In this document: piece after piece, positions 42,992-54,179 of the stretch
Layout: the number at the start of each line of letters is the position of its first letter
Numbering within the stretch: the first letter of the stretch is position 1
Source of the DNA: CBDDGJ01 sp965199285
GTDB lineage: Bacteria > Pseudomonadota > Alphaproteobacteria > RS24
Reading direction: 5' to 3'
Assembly (NCBI GenBank): GCA_965199285.1
Contig: OZ240687.1
Location: forward strand, 992,001 to 1,056,000
DNA length: 64,000 nucleotides
The notes under the pieces: model-generated
Databases searched by the model: none
What the model saw: only the letters and a program-made list of their open reading frames with translations
Told to the model about the DNA's origin: nothing
Translations under genes and position numbers: made by a program

Positions 42992-44086
42992 ATGGGACAA
43001 GAAACAGATAAAGATAAGGCACTGGCGGCGGCGCTTGCGCAAATTGAGAAGAATTACGGCAAGGGCTCGGTTATGAAGCTGGGCAGTGGCGAGCAAGAGA
43101 TTGTACCAATTGAAGCGATTTCCACTGGCTCACTTGGGCTGGATATTGCGCTTGGGATTGGCGGTCTGCCGAAAGGGCGGATTATCGAGATTTACGGACC
43201 TGAAAGCTCCGGCAAAACGACATTAGCCCTGCATACAGTCGCGGAAGCGCAAAAAGTCGGCGGCATTTGTGGTTTTATTGATGCTGAACATGCGCTTGAT
43301 CCGGCTTATGCCAAAAAGCTCGGGGTTGATTTGGAAGAGCTGCTTATCTCTCAGCCTGATAATGGCGAGCAAGCGCTTGAAATTGCTGATACGCTGGTGC
43401 GTTCGGCGGCGGTTGATGTATTGGTGATTGACTCGGTGGCGGCGCTTACCCCCAAAGCCGAACTTGAAGGCGATATGGGCGATAGCTTACCGGGCTTGCA
43501 AGCGCGCCTGATGAGCCAAGCGCTGCGCAAACTTACCGGTTCCATTTCACGCTCAAATACAATGGTGATTTTCATCAATCAAATCCGGATGAAAATCGGG
43601 GTGATGTTTGGTAGCCCCGAAACCACAACCGGCGGTAATGCGCTGAAATTTTACGCCTCTTGCCGGCTTGATATTCGCCGCATTGGGGCGCTTAAAGATA
43701 AGGATGAAATTATTGGCAATCAAACCAAAGTAAAAGTGGTGAAGAACAAAGTTGCGCCGCCTTTCCGGGTGGTTGAATTTGATATTCTCTATGGCGAAGG
43801 CATCTCAAAAATGGGCGAGCTGATTGATCTTGGCGTTACCGCCGGCATTGTTGATAAATCTGGTGCTTGGTATAGCTATGGCGATCAACGGATCGGGCAG
43901 GGTAAGGAAAAGACACGTACATTCCTGCGCGAGAACCCTGATATTGCAAATGAGATTGAAACAAAAATTCGCTCCGATGCCGGCTTATTTGCTGAAAAAT
44001 TAATTGATGAAAACCCCAATGAAGGGGATATGGATGATGATGAAGAGACAAAAGCCGATGCCCCACTTTCTCAATCAGCTGAATAA
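42992..44086 (+). CDS. recA: Recombinase RecA
   Basis: 364 residues from ATG 42992. Walker A GPESSGKTT, Walker B VLVIDSVAAL, and the DNA-binding loops (GDSLPGLQARLMSQALRKLT and IRMKIGVMFGSPETTTGGNA) are all standard. The acidic C-terminal tail is MDDDEETKADA. It forms filaments on single-stranded DNA for recombination and LexA cleavage. It is a single gene with an SOS box upstream, convergent with the following acyl-CoA cluster. Confidence 0.98.
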   Translation: MGQETDKDKALAAALAQIEKNYGKGSVMKLGSGEQEIVPIEAISTGSLGLDIALGIGGLPKGRIIEIYGPESSGKTTLALHTVAEAQKVGGICGFIDAEHALDPAYAKKLGVDLEELLISQPDNGEQALEIADTLVRSAAVDVLVIDSVAALTPKAELEGDMGDSLPGLQARLMSQALRKLTGSISRSNTMVIFINQIRMKIGVMFGSPETTTGGNALKFYASCRLDIRRIGALKDKDEIIGNQTKVKVVKNKVAPPFRVVEFDILYGEGISKMGELIDLGVTAGIVDKSGAWYSYGDQRIGQGKEKTRTFLRENPDIANEIETKIRSDAGLFAEKLIDENPNEGDMDDDEETKADAPLSQSAE

Positions 44087-44110
44087 ATAAAAGCTCATAA
44101 TTTCAAAAAT

Positions 44111-44904
44111 TTAGGATTTTATCCCGCGTGCACCGGGTGCGGGTGGGGTTTCCGGTGCGCCGGCGAAACATTGCGCCTTGCTCATCCAATCGGTTGCAAT
44201 CTCACCTGTAACCGTAAGCGCTGTATCGGCAATATTGCGGGTTTGCGTCACCACTTGGCAAAATTCTTCCGCCAAACCTCCAATCATCTCGGTTTCGGAA
44301 ATCTCACCAAATTCCCACACCGCGCCAGACGGGGCGGTGAGCCGAACATAAGGCATCTCACCGGGCGGCTGCATTTTGCGGGTTGCGTAAGTCCAGCTAT
44401 AAGTGTTCACCCCCAGCACCACAATATTTTTAATCCGGTCAGCATTTTTCCGAACCACGCCGAGATGATCATAAACTTCCTGCCCATGCGCCCATGTTTC
44501 CATCAGCCGTGCGGTGATTGAGCTACGCGCCGACATATCCGGCCCTGCCCATTTGAGCCGTTGCTTGGGGTCAACCTGTTCAAACCGATTTGAAAATTCA
44601 AGATAAAAGGCGCGCCATGTTTCGAGCAGCTCTTGCCCGTTAAGCCCCTTAATCCATTTGCGTTCAAAAGGTTTGAGAGAGCCACCTTTAACATCGCGCA
44701 TCACATCAGACAAAAATGTCATGAAACTATCTTCATCAACATATGATTCATTTGCCGCCCAATTCCACATATGTAAATGCTCCAGCACATCATTGAGCGT
44801 CCAATCCTTAAAGGCGGTTTTTTCATCGAAGCGTGCATCCGGCAGGTTTTTTAATAACTCATAAAGGGCATCCGACTCTTCACGAAAATCTATGGCTTGT
44901 TGCA

Positions 44905-44905
<1 letters not shown>
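44111..44905 (-). CDS. TIGR03084 family metal-binding protein (DinB/maleylpyruvate isomerase-like fold)
   Basis: 264 residues. The helical DinB-like fold shows histidines in positions typical of metal ligands (DVLEHLHMWNWAANESY and ETWAHGQEVYDHLGV). The family is recognised but not characterised; relatives use mycothiol or other thiols. It overlaps the carboxylase alpha gene by one base and is the last gene of the acyl-CoA cluster, so an accessory role in that pathway is likely. Confidence 0.8.
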
Positions 44906-46905
<2,000 letters not shown>

Positions 46906-46945
46906 GATGAATCTCTCACTCTTATCTCTTATATTGGCTTATCTC

Positions 46946-47734
46946 TTATTCTGGCATCCAATTTGGTTTGCGCTTTTCAATAAAAGAAGCAACCCCCTCG
47001 CGCCCTTCATCTCCCAACATGCATTCGGCAAAACCTTGCGCGGCAAAATCCAACAACTCATGGCGGGGCATGGTGCGGGTTGCCAAGACAATTTTTTTAG
47101 TCACTGCATTTGCATGGCGGGCGCATTTCATCACCCCGTTTCGTATGTCTGCTTCAATGCTCTCGGCAGTTTCCATATCATCGGCGATAAAATCCGCCAG
47201 CCCCATTCTTACAGCCTCAGCGCCATCAAAGCGCGCGGCGGTGAGCATCAGTCTGCGGGCGTGGGAAAGCCCTATGCGCCCGACCACAAAAGCGGCGATT
47301 TGCGCCGGCACAATCCCAATCGAGGTTTCGGTAAGGGCAAATTTTGCATCCCGCGTCACAATCACCACATCGCCCGCGCACGCTATGCCCATGCCGCCTG
47401 CCATTGCCGCCCCATGCACAAGCATAATCACTGGAAAAGGTAAGCCTTCAATCAGCTCAAACAAATCGCCTGCATCGCGATTGGCGGCGGCAATATCGGC
47501 ATGGCTTTGCCCGCCCTGCATAATCGATTGAAAGCCCTTAATATCACCGCCGGCGCAAAACACATCGCCGCGCCCGCGCATCGTCATGCCGCGAATGGAT
47601 GAATCTTCTTGCGCTGTCAATAGCGCGGCACGCAATTCATCAACCAATTCTTGCGACATTGCATTGCGCGCATCGGGGCGGTCCAGCCATAAGGTGAGCC
47701 AGCCATTTATCAATTCGGTTTCAATATATGCCAT
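46946..47734 (-). CDS. Enoyl-CoA hydratase/isomerase family protein (AtuE-like)
   Basis: 262 residues from ATG 47734 (GGGAGATATA before it); the open frame continues upstream into the beta-subunit gene but is not used. Crotonase fold with RGRGDVFCAGGDIKGF (oxyanion loop) and MLVHGAAMAGGMGIACAGDV. In terpene degradation AtuE hydrates isohexenylglutaconyl-CoA; in leucine degradation the same step uses methylglutaconyl-CoA. It sits between the two carboxylase subunit genes. Confidence 0.88.
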   Translation of the reverse strand: MAYIETELINGWLTLWLDRPDARNAMSQELVDELRAALLTAQEDSSIRGMTMRGRGDVFCAGGDIKGFQSIMQGGQSHADIAAANRDAGDLFELIEGLPFPVIMLVHGAAMAGGMGIACAGDVVIVTRDAKFALTETSIGIVPAQIAAFVVGRIGLSHARRLMLTAARFDGAEAVRMGLADFIADDMETAESIEADIRNGVMKCARHANAVTKKIVLATRTMPRHELLDFAAQGFAECMLGDEGREGVASFIEKRKPNWMPE

Positions 47735-47756
47735 TATATCTCCCAAACCGCTTAAG

Positions 47757-49379
47757 CTACATCCGCGCCACGCCAAACGCATTTGGCTGCAATTCGCGGT
47801 GCTTGGCTTCCCATAGGGTTTGCAAAATAAAGCCCAGCACATTGCGGGTATCACGCGGATCAATAATGCCTTGATCGAGCATCCGGCCAGAAGAGTAAAA
47901 CGCATCTGTTTGCTTATCAAAATACGCTTCGATCGCATCTCTTTGTTGTTTAAGTGCCTTTTTATCGACTTTCGTACCACGCCGTTTCGCGCCCACAATC
48001 GCCACTTGTTCCATAGTTGACGCGGCCTGTTCGCCGCCCATCACGCCGCTGGTTGAAGCAGGCCAAGAAAACAGAAAATCCGGATCATAACCCAAGCCCG
48101 CCATGCCATAATTGCCCGCCCCGTAAGAGCCGCCAACATAGAATGTAAGTTTTGGAACCCGCACATTGGATACGGCTTGAATCATTTTCGCGCCTGCCTT
48201 TATCATGCCCGCGCGTTCATAATCCGTGCCGACCATATAGCCAGTAATATTATTGAGAAACACAAGCGGGATATTTGCCTGATCGCAAAGCTGAATAAAA
48301 TGCGTTGCCTTGCCTGCATCAGCGGGATCCATCGGCCCATTATTGCCGAGAATACCAACCGCATGACCAAATATTTTGGCCTGAATACAGACCATATTGG
48401 TGCCATAGCGCGATTTGAAATCGAGCATATCGCTATCATCGACAAGCCGCGCGATTAATTCACGCGCATCATAGGGAATTTTATAATCGGCCGGAACCAG
48501 CCCCAAAATTTCTTGTACGTCATAGCGGGGGGGCAGAAAATCATCTTGCGGCGGTGCGGGAAGCGTGTCGTTCCAGCCCAAACGCCCCATCGCATCGCGG
48601 ATTTGTAAAATCCCCTCGCGATCATCTTCGGCTAAATATTCTATCAGACCCGTGACACTGGCATGCATTTCCGTGCCACCCAGCTCGCGCTCATCCGCCA
48701 CTTCGCCAGTTGCCGCCTGCACCAGTGCCGCCCCGCCAAGCGCAGCCATGCCATTATGTTTCACCCCGACATTATAATCGGACATGCCTATCATATAAGC
48801 ACCACCGGCGGTGGAAGGGCCGTGTAATACGGTCATGGTCGGCAGGCCAGCCGCGCTTAGTTTGGCAAGCATATTAAATATTTTACCGCCCTGCGCCCAA
48901 CCTTCAGCCTTATATTTCATCAAATTCGCGCCCGCGCTTTCCACCAAATGCACAAAAGGCAGTTTTTGTTTGAGGGCGATTTTCAAAATTTCCACCCCCT
49001 TTAGAAAGGTAAGGTCACACGCCGCCCCTGCCGCAATGCCGCTATCATCGACATAAACCGCACAGCGTACACCATTTACGAAACCAATGCCGCCAATCAC
49101 GCTCGCACCCGGAAGCGATGTCTCCCGATTGGGGTCATCAACCATGAAACTTGCCATATTAAAAAGCTCTAAAAACGGCATACCCGGATCGAGCAAATGC
49201 GCCAGCCTATCGCGCGGTGTTAGCTGGCCGCGTTCTTCGAAACGGGGGCGGCGTTTTTCTGAAGCGGCGCGTGCGCGCTCTTGCAATTCATGCAAAACCG
49301 CCAGCTTTGCGAGCTGGTCTTTCCGGTTCTGCGTATAGCCTTCTGAATTTATATTGAGCTTTGAGTGAAATATCGCCAT
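47757..49379 (-). CDS. Acyl-CoA carboxylase carboxyltransferase beta subunit (geranyl-/methylcrotonyl-CoA type)
   Basis: 540 residues, two crotonase-like carboxyltransferase halves. ESAGANL and GPSTAGGAYMIGMSDYN lie in the N half and GNNGPMDPADAGKATHFIQL and SYGAGNYGMAGLGYDP in the C half. It transfers carboxyl from biotin to the gamma carbon of a branched enoyl-CoA. AtuC and MccB are close relatives; the substrate pocket residues were not resolved here. It starts 4 bases after the AtuA gene. Confidence 0.9.
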   Translation of the reverse strand: MAIFHSKLNINSEGYTQNRKDQLAKLAVLHELQERARAASEKRRPRFEERGQLTPRDRLAHLLDPGMPFLELFNMASFMVDDPNRETSLPGASVIGGIGFVNGVRCAVYVDDSGIAAGAACDLTFLKGVEILKIALKQKLPFVHLVESAGANLMKYKAEGWAQGGKIFNMLAKLSAAGLPTMTVLHGPSTAGGAYMIGMSDYNVGVKHNGMAALGGAALVQAATGEVADERELGGTEMHASVTGLIEYLAEDDREGILQIRDAMGRLGWNDTLPAPPQDDFLPPRYDVQEILGLVPADYKIPYDARELIARLVDDSDMLDFKSRYGTNMVCIQAKIFGHAVGILGNNGPMDPADAGKATHFIQLCDQANIPLVFLNNITGYMVGTDYERAGMIKAGAKMIQAVSNVRVPKLTFYVGGSYGAGNYGMAGLGYDPDFLFSWPASTSGVMGGEQAASTMEQVAIVGAKRRGTKVDKKALKQQRDAIEAYFDKQTDAFYSSGRMLDQGIIDPRDTRNVLGFILQTLWEAKHRELQPNAFGVARM

Positions 49380-49383
49380 GTCA

Positions 49384-51171
49384 TTACCCTTCTAATTTTT
49401 GTTTAAGTTCCTGCGGTACGGGAATTGGATAATCCAGTAAAATTTGCGCATAGGCCTTGCCTTGCGGGTCATTGCGTAAAGAGGCAATGCCGCCACCGCC
49501 CAAAGCATCATGCATAACAAAATTAATCGCGTGACTGGCAGGCAGATAATAGCGGTCAATCGCGCTATCTGGTTCCATGAAATGCGCGAAATGCGCCGCC
49601 ACCTTATCCGTATCCAAAGCCGCCCATATATAAGGTAAATATTCGGCAGACCGCGCAATAATGCCAATATTGGATTTATTACCCTTATCACCAGAGCGCC
49701 CCCACGCCAATTTATAAAGTGGCACTTCGGCAGGGCAAGGCTCATCCACCGCTGCTGGCGGTGATGGCGCAGCAAGCGCATCAGATATTACTCCCTTTGC
49801 CTCTGCAAAAGCAATTTCTTGCCCGCCAAGCGAGACCCGAATATCAATTTCCGATTTCGGAATAAGGAAGGAAAACAAGCGCACAAGCGGTGAAGGCTTG
49901 GCGCGCGAGCCCGCAAAAATCGATAGACCCGGAGGGGTTGCCAATGCCAGCCCCGTTGCCTCTTTCAACATAAAGGCAAGGGCTTTTTGATCCTGATGTT
50001 TCGCCGCAAATTTTAGCACCACTTCACGCGCGGCGACATTATCTTTACCATACTGACTATCAGCGCCCAATATTTCAATGCTGGTCTCTTCAAAATCAGC
50101 AATATTATGTTGACGAAAATAGTCGCGACACCGCGCAAATAGAGCATTGGCAAAATGGCGCGCTTTGGCGGCTGCATCCACCCCGATAAAGCTCATTAAT
50201 GTGCCGGCCCGAAAGCCATCAAAATAAGTTGTACTAACTTTATAATTTTCTGATGCAGGGCGGCCGGTTGTGCCACTTACGGCAACACGATTTTCTCCTA
50301 TTTGCGCGATTTTCGTGGTCGCAAAATTGCAAATCACATCGGGCAACATATAGGCTTGCGGATCGCCAATCTCATAGAGCATTTGTTCGGACACAGTGCC
50401 AATATTCACAATCCCGCCAGTATTTTCGGGCTTGGTGCAGATGAAATCACCGGTTTTTGACATTTCAACAATCGGGTAGCCAATATTGATAATCCCCTCC
50501 CCGACCTCATGCCAATCGGTGAAATTGCCGCCGGTTGCTTGTGGCCCACATTCAATAATATGTCCAGCAAGCGAGCCACCCGCTAGCTTGTCCCACTCAT
50601 CGGGTTGCCAATCAAAGGCATGAATACAAGCGCCCAGTGTCACCGCACTATCAACCGAGCGGCCAGTAATCACAATATCCGCTCCTGCCCGCAACGCCGC
50701 CGCGACCGGAAACCCACCCAAATAGGCATTGGCGCTGGCAATTTGATCGAGCGGCGGAAAGTCTTCCCCATTAAACATTTCTTGATAGCGACCAGAAAGC
50801 GCTTGCTTGTGCGGTAATAAATCATCCCCCTCAATAATCGCGACTTTCAGATTAACGCCCTGTTCCGCCAGCGCCGCCTCGACAGCCGCACCACAAGCGG
50901 CTGGATTAACCCCGCCCGCATTGGCGAGAATCTTAACCCGCTTACGGGCAATCTCTTTCGCATGTGGCTTTATAACACCCGTCACAAAATCAGTAGCATA
51001 ACCCATTTCCGGATTGGCCGCCCGCGCGCGTGCCATAATTGACATGGTGATTTCGGCCAGATAATCATAGACAATATAATCCAAATCGCCGGCTGCCAGA
51101 AGCTGCGGTGTCGCCATCATCGACTCACCCCAAAAGCCACTCGCGCCCGCAATCTTTATGATTTTATCCAT
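49384..51171 (-). CDS. AtuA-like acyclic terpene utilisation protein (DUF1446)
   Basis: 595 residues. N-terminal DUF1446 (about 1-450; IAGASGFWGESMMATPQLL, AYLGGFPVAAALRAGADIVITGR) and a C-terminal ferredoxin-like AtuA domain (about 490-595; LYKLAWGRSGDKGNKSNIGI). AtuA is needed for growth on citronellol and geraniol in Pseudomonas but its reaction is unknown. First gene of the minus-strand operon, divergent from a TetR gene. Confidence 0.88.
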   Translation of the reverse strand: MDKIIKIAGASGFWGESMMATPQLLAAGDLDYIVYDYLAEITMSIMARARAANPEMGYATDFVTGVIKPHAKEIARKRVKILANAGGVNPAACGAAVEAALAEQGVNLKVAIIEGDDLLPHKQALSGRYQEMFNGEDFPPLDQIASANAYLGGFPVAAALRAGADIVITGRSVDSAVTLGACIHAFDWQPDEWDKLAGGSLAGHIIECGPQATGGNFTDWHEVGEGIINIGYPIVEMSKTGDFICTKPENTGGIVNIGTVSEQMLYEIGDPQAYMLPDVICNFATTKIAQIGENRVAVSGTTGRPASENYKVSTTYFDGFRAGTLMSFIGVDAAAKARHFANALFARCRDYFRQHNIADFEETSIEILGADSQYGKDNVAAREVVLKFAAKHQDQKALAFMLKEATGLALATPPGLSIFAGSRAKPSPLVRLFSFLIPKSEIDIRVSLGGQEIAFAEAKGVISDALAAPSPPAAVDEPCPAEVPLYKLAWGRSGDKGNKSNIGIIARSAEYLPYIWAALDTDKVAAHFAHFMEPDSAIDRYYLPASHAINFVMHDALGGGGIASLRNDPQGKAYAQILLDYPIPVPQELKQKLEG

Positions 51172-51223
51172 ATTATTCCCCGCTTTATCGCTTCGCCTAT
51201 TTATCTCTTATGACCTCATATAC

Positions 51224-51237
51224 AGAACGAACGTTCT
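51224..51237. promoter_or_regulatory. TetR-type operator between AtuA and TetR genes
   Basis: AGAACGAACGTTCT: perfect arms AGAACG/CGTTCT around a 2-base centre, in the 106-bp divergent promoter region. It is the probable autoregulatory site of the adjacent TetR protein. Confidence 0.65.
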
Positions 51238-51277
51238 TCTTGTAAAGTGGTAATTTTACTTTTATAAGATATTTATT

Positions 51278-51901
51278 GTGGACGTTAAATCAGCACAAAT
51301 AGAGCGCCGTGTAAAGCGGCAGAATGCGGCAACGGCACGCGCGCATCTTGTCGAGGCGACAATCAAATGCCTCAATAAATATGGCTATTCGGAAACCACG
51401 ATTAACCGTATTCAAAAAGAGGCAGGGATTTCACGCGGGGCGCTGACGCATCATTTTCCGAATAAGGAAGATTTAATTGTCGCGACCATCGCGCAATTAT
51501 TAAGCGTCACTTTGCGCCCCGCCCTGCCCAGCAAGAAAACGCGCCGCACCGATATTCATGCCGATATTCATTATATCGCCACCACCCATACACGGTCTTT
51601 TTTAGGGCATGCGCTGGTCGAAGTTCTGGTTGCCATTCGTACCGATAAGACTTTGCACTTACGGGTGCAAGCGGAGCTTCAAAAATGGAATGATGACATA
51701 GATAAAGCGATTTTGGGCTATTATAAATCGACCCATCATGATGATGAAGATGTCATTTTACTATGGACGATTGCGCGGACATTTTTGCGCGGGCTGGTTT
51801 TGCAGGAAGGTTTTACCCCCGACCGCGACAGAATTGAAAAAATTATTCGTAGGTTCTCGGAATTGTTAGAGCCACATTTACAACGCCGTAGACAGGAGTA
51901 A
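51278..51901 (+). CDS. TetR family transcriptional regulator (AtuR-like)
   Basis: 207 residues from a GTG at 51278. N-terminal HTH: ATIKCLNKYGYSETTINRIQ then AGISRGALTHHFPNKEDLI. The C-terminal domain is ligand-binding. It lies between the divergent AtuA operon and the acyl-CoA dehydrogenase gene (5 bases after its stop) and should repress both, released by an acyl-CoA intermediate. Confidence 0.88.
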   Translation: MDVKSAQIERRVKRQNAATARAHLVEATIKCLNKYGYSETTINRIQKEAGISRGALTHHFPNKEDLIVATIAQLLSVTLRPALPSKKTRRTDIHADIHYIATTHTRSFLGHALVEVLVAIRTDKTLHLRVQAELQKWNDDIDKAILGYYKSTHHDDEDVILLWTIARTFLRGLVLQEGFTPDRDRIEKIIRRFSELLEPHLQRRRQE

Positions 51902-51906
51902 CTCTA

Positions 51907-53049
51907 ATGTTTAACCCTTATATGAATGAAACCCGGCAGGCATTTCACGATACAATCAAGCGCTTTATGGAAACCGAGATTTGGGACGAGGTCGATGATT
52001 GGGAGGAGGCTGGTCACTATCCACCAGAGCTTAATCAAAAAGTTTGTGGGCTTGGAATTTTCGGATTTGATATTCCAGAACAATATGGCGGTTTGGGTTT
52101 TAACGATCAGCATATGCGCAAAGCAGCCTATATGGAAATGGGGCGCGCTGCGGCGGGGGGAACCTTTGCCAGCATTGGCGCGCGGTCGATTATGTTAAAG
52201 CCGCTCACCGAGCTTGCCAATGATACAATTAAAGCATATGCCCTGCCCGCCCTGTTGTCAGGTGAAAAAGCGGGCGCATTGGGAATTACCGAGCCAGGTG
52301 GCGGTTCGGATGTGGCGGCGATGAAAACCATCGCCCGCAAAGAGGGTAATGAATGGGTCTTAAACGGGCAAAAAATGTTCATCACTGGCGGCATGCAGGC
52401 AGATTATTTTGTGATCGGCGCGCGCACTGCCGATGCCGGTCTTAAAGGCATTTCGCTATTTTTTGTGGATGCTGATATGCCAGGCTTCTCGCGCACGCCG
52501 ATAGAGCGCAAAATGGGCTGGTGGGCATCGGATACGGCAGTGCTTTATTTTGATGATTGCCGCATCCCAGCCGATCGCCTAATGGGGCAGGAAAATAATG
52601 GCTTTATCGCGATTATGGAAAATTTCAATTATGAACGCTATATGATGGGGGCGCAAATGCTAGGCATGTCAATGCGGTGCTATGAGGAATGTGTTGCTTA
52701 TGCGCGCACCCGCCAAACATTCGGGCAACCATTGATCCAGCATCAGGTGATCCGACATAAATTATCAGAAATGAGTGCGCGGATCGATGCGATGGAGGCG
52801 CTCTTAAACCAGCTCGCCGAAAACATTAATCAGGGTGATATGCCGGTTGCCGAAATCAGCAAGCTGAAATTTTTCTGCTCACAAAATCTGGAATGGATTG
52901 CCAGTCAAGCAGTACAGATTTTGGGCGGTGCTGGTTATTTGCGCGGCAATGCGGTTGAACGAATTTATCGGGATGTGAAAGTGATGGCGATTGGCGGCGG
53001 CAGTGAAGAAATTATGAAAGACCTCGCCTCCCGCCAATTGGGGTTGTAA
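51907..53049 (+). CDS. Acyl-CoA dehydrogenase (AtuD/isovaleryl-CoA dehydrogenase-like)
   Basis: 380 residues with the family signatures ALGITEPGGGSDVAAMKTIA (FAD/substrate contact) and QILGGAGYLRGNAVERIYRDV near the C-terminus. It oxidises an acyl-CoA to the enoyl-CoA that the carboxylase uses next. It is co-transcribed with the TetR gene. The substrate (citronellyl-CoA, isovaleryl-CoA or other) is not decided by sequence. Confidence 0.9.
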   Translation: MFNPYMNETRQAFHDTIKRFMETEIWDEVDDWEEAGHYPPELNQKVCGLGIFGFDIPEQYGGLGFNDQHMRKAAYMEMGRAAAGGTFASIGARSIMLKPLTELANDTIKAYALPALLSGEKAGALGITEPGGGSDVAAMKTIARKEGNEWVLNGQKMFITGGMQADYFVIGARTADAGLKGISLFFVDADMPGFSRTPIERKMGWWASDTAVLYFDDCRIPADRLMGQENNGFIAIMENFNYERYMMGAQMLGMSMRCYEECVAYARTRQTFGQPLIQHQVIRHKLSEMSARIDAMEALLNQLAENINQGDMPVAEISKLKFFCSQNLEWIASQAVQILGGAGYLRGNAVERIYRDVKVMAIGGGSEEIMKDLASRQLGL

Positions 53050-53083
53050 GGATTTTGACGCAATTAAGAATAACGAATATTAT

Positions 53084-53760
53084 ATGAGAAACAATAAGGA
53101 AAAGTGTTTTTATATCTTCCTCGATGAAGGAGGAAATTTTGATTTCTCAAAAACGGAACGAAATTTTTTACATTAACGGCCATCACAACAAAACGCCCTT
53201 TTATTTTATACGACGCATTTGACAATTATAAATATGATTTAATTGAACAGAAATATGAGAAGGAATTTTTCCATTGCAGCCATGACAATAAATATGTCAG
53301 AAATAAAATATTCTCACTTATAGCCAACCAGAAGAGTGCAACTCTCCGTATAGATAGCATTATTGTTGAAAAAGGAAAAACCGAACCCGCGCTACAATCG
53401 CCAAGCCGTTTTTACCCCGAAATGCTTGGCCATCTTCTACGTTATGTGATTAACAATACGAATATGGGGGATATTGATAGATGGATTATTATTACTGATA
53501 ATATTCCTGTAGCTAAAAAGAAAAAAGCGATTGAAAAGGCAATCAAGCAGACTCTTGCAAAAATGCTGCCTGACAATTGTAATTATAGCGTTTTTCACCA
53601 TTCGTCGCGGGCGCATTTCGGATTACAAATAGCAGATTATTGTAATTGGGCCATCTTTAGAAAATGGGAACGAGGTGATGAACAGTATTGGGGAGATATT
53701 ACCACAGTCATTAATAGTGAATTTGATATATTCCGATCAGAAACAAATTCCTATTATTAG
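53084..53760 (+). pseudogene. DUF3800 family gene with a single-base frameshift
   Basis: ATG 53084 reads MRNNKEKCFYIFLDEGGNFD, a DUF3800 start with the acidic LDEGGNFD motif, but stops after 31 codons. Restoring one A in the run at about 53149-53153 gives a continuous protein through SKNGTKFFTLTAITTKRPF and to HFGLQIADYCNWAIFRKW, the second DUF3800 motif (total about 225 residues). DUF3800 has an RNase H-like fold and is common in defence islands and mobile DNA. The gene is AT-rich. It is either recently inactivated or a homopolymer error. Confidence 0.8.
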
Positions 53761-53790
53761 AGAAAATGAAGCGTATTTTCTTGAAAAATG

Positions 53791-53849
53791 ACCCTCCTAA
53801 CTACTTCAAAAAAGAAGAAAGTCCCTTGGACTTTTATCATTAGGAGGGT
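53791..53849 (+). terminator. Nested hairpin after the DUF3800 gene
   Basis: An outer 10-bp stem ACCCTCCTAA / TTAGGAGGGT encloses an inner hairpin AAAGTCC-CTTG-GGACTTT-like (about 53818-53834). The T run after it is short (CCTTTT), so termination is uncertain. The right arm contains a perfect Shine-Dalgarno AGGAGG paired to CCTCCT. Confidence 0.5.
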
Positions 53850-54179
53850 ACCTTTTAAGAAATATCATTAAGATGATAATTTTCGCAAAATATCATTAAT
53901 AAAGCTATTTTTCAAGAATATTAAATTAATATTTTACGATTTGATTTAGATGACGGCACTGTAACTTACTCATCAAGCATGAGAGTTTCCCCGATTTTAA
54001 AAGCAGTTTGTCACAAATAGTAACAAACTGTTATTTGTTATTGCTCATATTTTTCTGTAAAAAGTAAGTTAGTGGGATTTAAGTGGGCAGAATATTTAGC
54101 GAAAATATATTCCCAAAATTGAGTTTCATGCATAATTATAACAATACAGAATTAATAAAGATAGACGATTAGAAAGATC
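53850..54179. other. AT-rich leader region of lpxC
   Basis: No gene is seen. It contains a hairpin CAGTTTGT...ACAAACTG (about 54004-54030) and repeated AATATCATTAA sequences (53861-53899). It probably holds the lpxC promoter and 5' UTR. Confidence 0.4.
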
